Shown here piece by piece: positions 58,544 through 64,000 of a stretch of DNA of 64,000 nt. A program made the translations under genes and the position numbers. Positions within the stretch are counted from its first letter, which is position 1. Every line of letters begins with the position of its first letter. The notes under the pieces are model-generated. The model worked only from the letters and a program-made list of their open reading frames with translations, did no database searches and was not told the DNA's origin. The stretch covers positions 11,232,820 through 11,296,819 of the forward strand of contig OX637352.1 of the NCBI GenBank assembly GCA_951799405.1, written 5' to 3'. This DNA comes from Agapetus fuscipes (lineage: Eukaryota; Arthropoda; Insecta; Trichoptera; Glossosomatidae).

Positions 58544-58595
58544 GTGAAAACAAAACACTGTTTTATTCTATATAAAAAACAGTGTTTTGTTTTCA
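58544..58595. repeat. Short perfect hairpin
   Basis: GAAAACAAAACACTGTTTT and AAAACAGTGTTTTGTTTTC face each other over about 12 bases. Confidence 0.8.
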
Positions 58596-58672
58596 ATGGA
58601 GTTCTACAAAGCTGCCGCTGAAGTATTTCATAAATTTATAATATTTAATTGATAAAAGATAAATTAGTACAG

Positions 58673-59303
58673 TGTTATGTTTTGATTGAAAGGTATCTTC
58701 AGGATACTTACATCCGGCTAGCTCTCATCAGCATCACTCTCAGGGCGTAGGGTTCTTTCTTTGGCATTGCTTACTTGTATCCTGGGAAGGGTTTTATAAT
58801 GAAAAGATAAAGTTAACATGAACAAATAAGGGTTTATTTAATCTACTAATATGGGGATAAAGGGGAATTTAGGGATTGGCACGACCTACAGGTTGTCACT
58901 AGAACACTCCCTATTCCGTTGGCTGGAGTTCTAAACGGAAGGCCTGGGGCAGCGCCCCAGGCTAGCGGCGGTTCACAAGGCGGACGCCTTCACACGTTGG
59001 AGCCCCTGGGTGGGCGCTCCTATGCCTCTGGTCCACAAGGCGGGTGCCTTGCTGGCAGGAAATCCAAGTAGATGGGGGGGGAGGGAGCTCCATCGTAGTG
59101 CCCCCTCCTGCACCGCTTGGTGCTTGGTCGCTAACGTCTGACTCACTTCACATCTCGCCAGGAACTAACGATGAACTCCCGAGCGTGGGCCGATTGATTC
59201 GCACGGCGCAGTTCGGCCGTTTCCGTGACCGTTCGGCCCACAAACAGACACTGCGCACTTCGGGATTGTTTTTTTATAATATGTTATTTAAAATAACATA
59301 ACA
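58673..59303 (-). mobile_element. 3' LTR of the non-autonomous element
   Basis: TGTTATGTTTTGATTGAAAG ... AAATAACATAACA, i.e. TG...CA termini on both strands. A minus-strand TATA box (ATTATAAAACCC) lies at 58791-58800. The GCGCCCCAGGC/GCCTGGGGCAGC palindrome is at about 58942-58962. Confidence 0.92.
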
Positions 59304-59316
59304 TTCCCCTTTCTCA
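59304..59316 (-). other. Polypurine tract
   Basis: Minus strand GAGAAAGGGGAA abuts the 3' LTR, the expected place for plus-strand priming. Confidence 0.75.
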
Positions 59317-61501
59317 CAAAAATAAAGAAAGAAAACCAGGAGCAACACAACAGTCTTCACACACAACACCAGGTCTTTGGCCATTAAGAAAATTGAAAAT
59401 TTTATGGGAGCACAAAAAGGAAAAGGGGATTTACAGGAACATCCTTCTGTCCTATCAACACACCAGAAAGAAGGAAGAAGAAAACTGGTGGCTGTGAGAA
59501 TTATCGATTTGGTTTGGGAAATTTCAAGGTGGTTCCAATAACCGACAAGACGCGGATTAAGAGCGATCTTGTAACAAGGCCTTTTTTCTTCACCAAAACA
59601 TGTAAAACTCTAAACAATAAATAATAATCACAGCAATCAAAACATATTTTACACTGGTACTTATATTAACCAAGTCATAACTCGTTACAGGAGTCGGCTA
59701 TTATATAACAATAAGTTCTGAGCTGAATACAAAAAAAATACATATAGAGACAACATCCAAGACTCGTTCAAAATATTTAATATGTTAGTGCGTAAAATCC
59801 ACTACGAACTCACTCGAAAAAAAGAGTGGAACATTCCATATAAAACATCTTAAAGTGAATATGGAATACACAAACAAAATATTACAAATACACCAGCTCT
59901 TTCGAGCCTCAAACACGTCTGTACTCACAGACATTTTCCTCCTCCGACAAAATGAACAAGGCTTTAAGTGTCATCTTATACACAAAAGTGCATATCAGAT
60001 CCCAGATTTACGAAACGTAACATCTCAAGAAAATGCGCTCCCTTTTCCAAGAAAAAGGCCAGCATTTCTTCCCCTTACATCAATTTCCACTCAAAGCAGT
60101 GATAATTTCATCCCTACATCAACATACCGTGGAAAATCCACACACGGACCTACGAAAGTAGAATCCCGGAAAACGGCTTCCCTTGCCCAAAGGACCACGT
60201 TTTCCCACTCTTTCTCAATGGCGCCACTTCATTTTTTAGAAGAATAAAGAAACTTCATTATTCAATCTTTTTCCAAAGGGTTAATTCGGAAAACCATTGA
60301 AATTTTACACAAAAAAAAAAACTGTTGAAGATATTTACATACATAAAAACAAATGTAGTCAAGAAATCCTAATTCTAACTAAATTACCTATTTGTACACT
60401 ATAAAACACAATTTCTCCGATGTTTTTTGAGAACCGATCAAGTTTACATTTCTCCAAGTGACCCGTATATCAGTCAAACATCGCACAAAAGTGATATGCT
60501 ATTGGCTTGCAAGAAATAAAACCATCGTAAATATTAAACTTAAATGAATCCTAAGCTACCTTTTTACAAAAATTACAATCCTCTATCGTTTTTTGAGGGT
60601 TCTTGGAACGATTTCAATGTTCCCTGACAACACACAAAAGTACCTAAAGCTAATCTATAAAATTATTTACAAATGGCAGCCAACCGAATAGCCATAGTTC
60701 TTAGTAAATTTCTAAAAGGAGCCAATCACCAGTCTACCCCGAAAAAAAATATATATTTTAAAATGTTTTTGAGAATAGCACATTAAAAAAACCAAATGGG
60801 GGAAAAAAACATCATAAATTACCAAACACTTAATCCTCACATTAAATAAAATACTTCTGAGAATCCTTTAATGTGGAAAAAAGTTTGTTAAAAGCTTTTA
60901 TGAAAAAAAACATAAAGTGAAAGTTTATTTGCCTAGCAACAAATAATGCATCAATTTCAAGGTAGGTACTTATGTAAAATAAACAAAGCTAGATTTCTGT
61001 GAAAAAAATAAAACAAAATAATGATGCTTTCTCAAATGAATTCTCAAAAATGCATGTACATTTTATTGATATTAAAATTTCACAGAATTTTAAATCGTCA
61101 AAGTACATTTACGCAAATGCAAAAAACAAAAAGGAAGCGACCAAAATAGTGTTAGAATCAAAATTGACAGAAATACTAAATGTTGAAGAAAAAATGAAAT
61201 TTGGCATAAAAAAATTAAAATATGACGAGGTTTCTTAGCAAATGATACAAGATTTAATGATTTATTTTTCAGGCTTCTCAAAGATTGCATGTCAATTTAT
61301 ATTGATATAAAAATTCTATCATAATTTTTAATCGTCAAAAGGGCATTAAAGCAAAATGCAAAAGCAATCAAAACAAAAACAATTCACTCCAAAATCAAGG
61401 CAAGAAAACATATGACGTCATAATGAAAGCAAAAAAAATACACTAAAAAAACAGAGCTTCACAAAACAATTCCCAAAATAAAAGTCCGCAATATCGAAAG
61501 A
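59317..61501 (-). mobile_element. Non-coding interior of the non-autonomous element
   Basis: Frames up to 130 codons on the plus strand (59855-60247), but the element reads on the minus strand, where none exceeds about 66 codons. No retroviral domain. The interior is AT-rich with a few recurring phrases (TTTTTTGAGA/GTTCTTGGAACGA). Confidence 0.8.
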
Positions 61502-61520
61502 GCCCCACGTTGGGCGCCAG
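61502..61520 (-). other. tRNA-Lys-type primer binding site
   Basis: The minus strand reads CTGGCGCCCAACGTGGGGC right after the 5' LTR. TGGCGCCCAACGTGGGGC is the classic 18-base site for tRNA-Lys(1,2). Confidence 0.88.
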
Positions 61521-62150
61521 TGTTATGTTTTGATTGAAAGGTATCTTCAGGATACTTACATCCGGCTAGCTCTCATCAGCATCACTCTCAGGGCGTAGGG
61601 TTCTTTCTTTGGCATTGCTTACTTGTATCCTGGGAAGGGTTTTATAATGAAAAGATAAAGTTAACATGAACAAATAAGGGTTTATTTAATCTACTAATAT
61701 GGGGATAAAGGGGAATTTAGGGATTGGCACGACCTACAGGTTGTCACTAGAACACTCCCTATTCCGTTGGCTGGAGTTCTAAACGGAAGGCCTGGGGCAG
61801 CGCCCCAGGCTAGCGGCGGTTCACAAGGCGGACGCCTTCACACGTTGGAGCCCCTGGGTGGGCGCTCCTATGCCTCTGGTCCACAAGGCGGGTGCCTTGC
61901 TGGCAGGAAATCCAAGTAGATGGGGGGGAGGGAGCTCCATCGTAGTGCCCCCTCCTGCACCGCTTGGTGCTTGGTCGCTAACGTCTGACTCACTTCACAT
62001 CTCGCCAGGAACTAACGATGAACTCCCGAGCGTGGGCCGATTGATTCGCACGGCGCAGTTCGGCCGTTTCCGTGACCGTTCGGCCCACAAACAGACACTG
62101 CGCACTTCGGGATTGTTTTTTTATAATATGTTATTTAAAATAACATAACA
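61521..62150 (-). mobile_element. 5' LTR of the non-autonomous element
   Basis: Same sequence as 58673-59303 minus one G near 61928. It begins, in the element's sense, TGTTATGTTATTTTAAATAA, itself a palindrome. The TATA box is at about 61640-61650. Confidence 0.92.
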
Positions 62151-62154
62151 ACAG

Positions 62155-62398
62155 ATATAAAGGCTTGTCGAATCAGAGGTTAGTGCAGCCTTGACGAAGC
62201 CATTTTTTAGCATCTCAAAGTCATTATTGATTGCAGATTTAAGGTGACACAGATTTGACTATTAAATGCTCCTAAATTAGGTGTCATGGTCGCGCTAGAT
62301 GGACTGTAGCAGCGGTCAGCGGACCATGGCAATGAGGGGACTCCCACGATAATATAACTAAAAATGTAAATACTTTACAAAATGACTCCATTCAATGC
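62155..62398. other. Unassigned sequence
   Basis: No signal recognised. Confidence 0.3.
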
Positions 62399-62737
62399 AA
62401 ACGCAAACGCAACTAAGGTACACATATTCTTGGACCGGTCCGTAGTCCAGTGGCAACACTTCGGACTCGTAAATGGAAGGTTGTGGATTCGAATCCCGGC
62501 GGAGCACAAAAAAATAAACCATATATATTTTCAAATGTGCTCTTCGCTGGGTTGAAAAATTCATAAGCCTTAACCAAAAGACCGGTCACTGAAAGGTTTA
62601 TCCAACCTTACAACAACTGGGTCTAGCTTGAGAATTGCCGCTTTCTACAGCGACGACCAAGCTTGCAGAGGGCTCTTGAGGTGTGATGCACACAAAAATA
62701 GCGCTCACCAAATAAATCATCTTAATATTATTATTAT
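62399..62737 (+). mobile_element. SINE-A 3' trace (-), then SINE-B copy, full length, tail 1
   Basis: 62399-62420 is AACGCAACTAAGGTACACAT. 62427-62737 is a complete SINE-B. The bases TCTTGG before its ACCGGTCCGTAGTCC are the same as at the 5S junction at 2925. Confidence 0.88.
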
Positions 62738-63024
62738 TGTAGTGTACCCCTTGCCGCGTTATCCCAGAAGGCTTTCATATGTGGCGAGCGGAACCTTTTT
62801 GTTTTTACAGGTAAGGGCCTTACGCCAACCACTTCAGTTAAAGTGAGGGTTTCCCAGCTCCCGATGGGGCTGGTACTTATTTCTTGTGAAGGCTGAGTAA
62901 ACTTTGCCGGTATGATATTTTAGGTTTGAAATAGCACCAAAACGGGGAAATCATTTCTGACACCCTCGCATCGGTGGAATTCGGCATGGCATGCAAGCAC
63001 TCTACCAACTGAGCTATCGACCGG
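62738..63024 (-). mobile_element. SINE-A copy, 3' end cut
   Basis: GTGTACCCCTTGCCGCGTTA to CTGAGCTATCGACCGG. Box B is lost (GTGGAATTCGGCATGG). Confidence 0.87.
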
Positions 63025-63345
63025 ACAGTGCAACTTAACTATACATGTAGTGAAACTTTTGACAATAATAATCAGTCTAGGGTATGTTCCCACCTGCCCA
63101 GTGGATATACAAGTGAAAGCACATAGCTGCAAGTTGCGCAACTGACAAGAGCACTTATCTCATGCCTAGTTCAGACGGCGATAGTAAGCTCTAAGCTCTA
63201 CGCAACTAAGCTGCAAATATAATGCACTCAAACACTCCCTTTACTTGTGCCATATGTAGGTATGTGTCAAAAGAGCCCACTGGCCACTGCACAAGGACTC
63301 TCATACAACCCTCAACATAGAAGGTACGGAAAGCCTTTTATATTT
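63025..63345. other. Unassigned stretch with two SINE-A end traces
   Basis: 63028-63060 and 63199-63232 resemble the reversed SINE-A 3' end (CGCAACTAAGCTGCAAATAT). Nothing else. Confidence 0.4.
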
Positions 63346-63349
63346 GAAA

Positions 63350-63510
63350 GTTACTTCCTTGACTCAAAGGGTAGTATGCGGCTGACCACCCGTGCTGTAA
63401 AAAATAGTTCACTTTGCCAATGTACCCCTGTTTCATTTGTAAGTGCGAGCATACTGGTGTATGTTTGTGGTCATGCATTTATATAATATCTTTGCAAATT
63501 AGATTTTAGT
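63350..63510 (+). mobile_element. Family C copy with internal deletion
   Basis: TTCCTTGACTCAAAGGGTAG to ATCTTTGCAAATTAGATTTT. The middle jumps from CCCTGTTTCA to TTTGTAAGTGCGAGC. Confidence 0.75.
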
Positions 63511-63519
63511 TTTTTTTAG

Positions 63520-63920
63520 ACAAGCAGACACGTATAAATTTGCGCTTACACAATACACATACCGCATGTGAACTTACAATATAAACAAATCTCCAGCATT
63601 GGCAAAATCAACCATTTTTGTTCCTTGACTTATAGGTTGGTATGCGGCTGACCACCCATGCTGTAAAAATGGTTCACTTTGCCAATGTCACCCATGTTAC
63701 AGGGAAGGACGGCAAGAGTTGCAGGGTGTATGTCCATTTGAGATTGGTTTTTATGTTATTGGCTCACATGAGGCACGTGCAAGCGCGAACTTGTACGTGT
63801 CTTGGTTGTGGGAATGCATGTAATGTGAATCTCCAATGTAACATATCTTTGCAACTTAGATTAGATTAGATTAGATGGTTGGTCAGCCTCATACCAATCT
63901 GTAAGTAAAGAATGCATATA
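63520..63920. mobile_element. Family C cluster (-, +, -)
   Basis: 63520-63615 is a minus 3' fragment. 63619-63875 is a full plus copy ending GATTAGATTAGATTAGAT. 63876-63920 is a minus 5' end (GGTTGGTCAGCCTCATACCA). Confidence 0.82.
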
Positions 63921-64000
63921 ATAAATAACATTCAGGTATATATAAAAACGACAAAACCTTTTTTAGAAAGTCAGTGGGTACCGGTACAAAAAATATTATA
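63921..64000. other. Unassigned end of window
   Basis: No signal recognised. Confidence 0.3.

Larger units (their letters stand above)
58673..62150 (-). mobile_element. Non-autonomous LTR retrotransposon, complete
   Basis: 3478 bp with two LTRs of 631 and 630 bp that differ, as far as I can read, by one G in a G-run. ACAG flanks both ends (58669-58672 and 62151-62154). Orientation is fixed by the primer site beside the right LTR and a polypurine tract beside the left. The 2.2-kb interior has no gag or pol. This is the LARD type: structure of a retroelement, coding supplied by another. Confidence 0.93.

Noticed and set aside
59044..59301. Repeated 85-96 codon frame in both LTRs
   Set aside because: It is duplicated because LTRs are duplicated. 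It reads against the element and has no domain.
59855..60247. 130-codon frame inside the LTR element as gag
   Set aside because: It is on the strand opposite to the element's transcription and shows no capsid or zinc-knuckle motif.
409..63024. SINE heads as tRNA genes
   Set aside because: Boxes A and B are present, but acceptor and anticodon stems do not pair over the full cloverleaf and the heads continue into SINE bodies.
2410..63869. Recurrent small peptide (VHFANVTPVSGK... family) encoded at many loci
   Set aside because: It is family C read in one frame. Copies are broken by stops and frameshifts and there is no conserved start or stop.

Overview
The window is eukaryotic, AT-rich non-coding DNA built almost entirely from transposable elements. 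I see no host protein-coding gene and no intact tRNA gene. The mix of tRNA-derived SINEs, CR1-like, Jockey-like and RTE-like LINEs, Penelope-like elements (PLEs), Ty3-type LTR remnants, many TIR/MITE elements and an insect-like 5S rRNA-derived sequence suggests an arthropod, probably an insect. The species cannot be read from the sequence. A 200-base run of N (50180-50379) marks a scaffold gap.

Four short repeat families carry most of the content. SINE-A has a tRNA-like head ending in a GTGTCAGAAATGATTTCCCG body and an oligo-T 3' end. SINE-B has a Thr-like tRNA head and two alternative 3' tails: tail 1 resembles the 3' end of the local CR1-like LINEs, tail 2 is A-rich. Family C is about 250 bp, begins TTCCTTGACTTATAGG and ends in GATTA repeats; its class is not clear. 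PLE 3' ends carry a short covarying hairpin between CTGANGA and GAAA. Families D, F and several single elements are TIR or foldback DNA elements, and E is a 56-bp minisatellite.

Layout. 0-10 kb: E arrays with an inserted MITE, a 5S-like sequence fused to SINE-B, a 159-bp palindromic MITE, and a hAT-type MITE split by SINE-A. 10-20 kb: RTE-like tail, several SINEs, a Jockey-like LINE inside SINE-B, CR1 fragments, and a family C copy split by SINE-B and by a PLE. 20-33 kb: hAT MITEs with 8-bp target duplications, a foldback MITE, the second E array, a 20-bp minisatellite grown inside SINE-A, RTE remnants and an LTR. 33-42 kb: a gag fragment, TIR elements, a 5'-truncated Jockey-like LINE with an uninterrupted 588-codon RT frame, and CR1 fragments. 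42-50 kb: SINE-A copies split by family C and by an RTE fragment, then a PLE with RT and GIY-YIG domains running into the gap. 50-64 kb: a GC-rich island, a Ty3 integrase with its 3' end inside a SINE-B, and a 3.5-kb non-autonomous LTR retrotransposon on the minus strand with nearly identical LTRs.

The parts do not form a metabolic system. Their relations are parasitic and stratigraphic: non-autonomous elements share ends with autonomous ones (SINE-B with CR1-like LINEs), and nested insertions give a relative order of activity. The best leads are the covarying PLE hairpin, the SINE-B tail swap, the 5S-SINE junction, the minus-strand LTR element and the unclassified family C.
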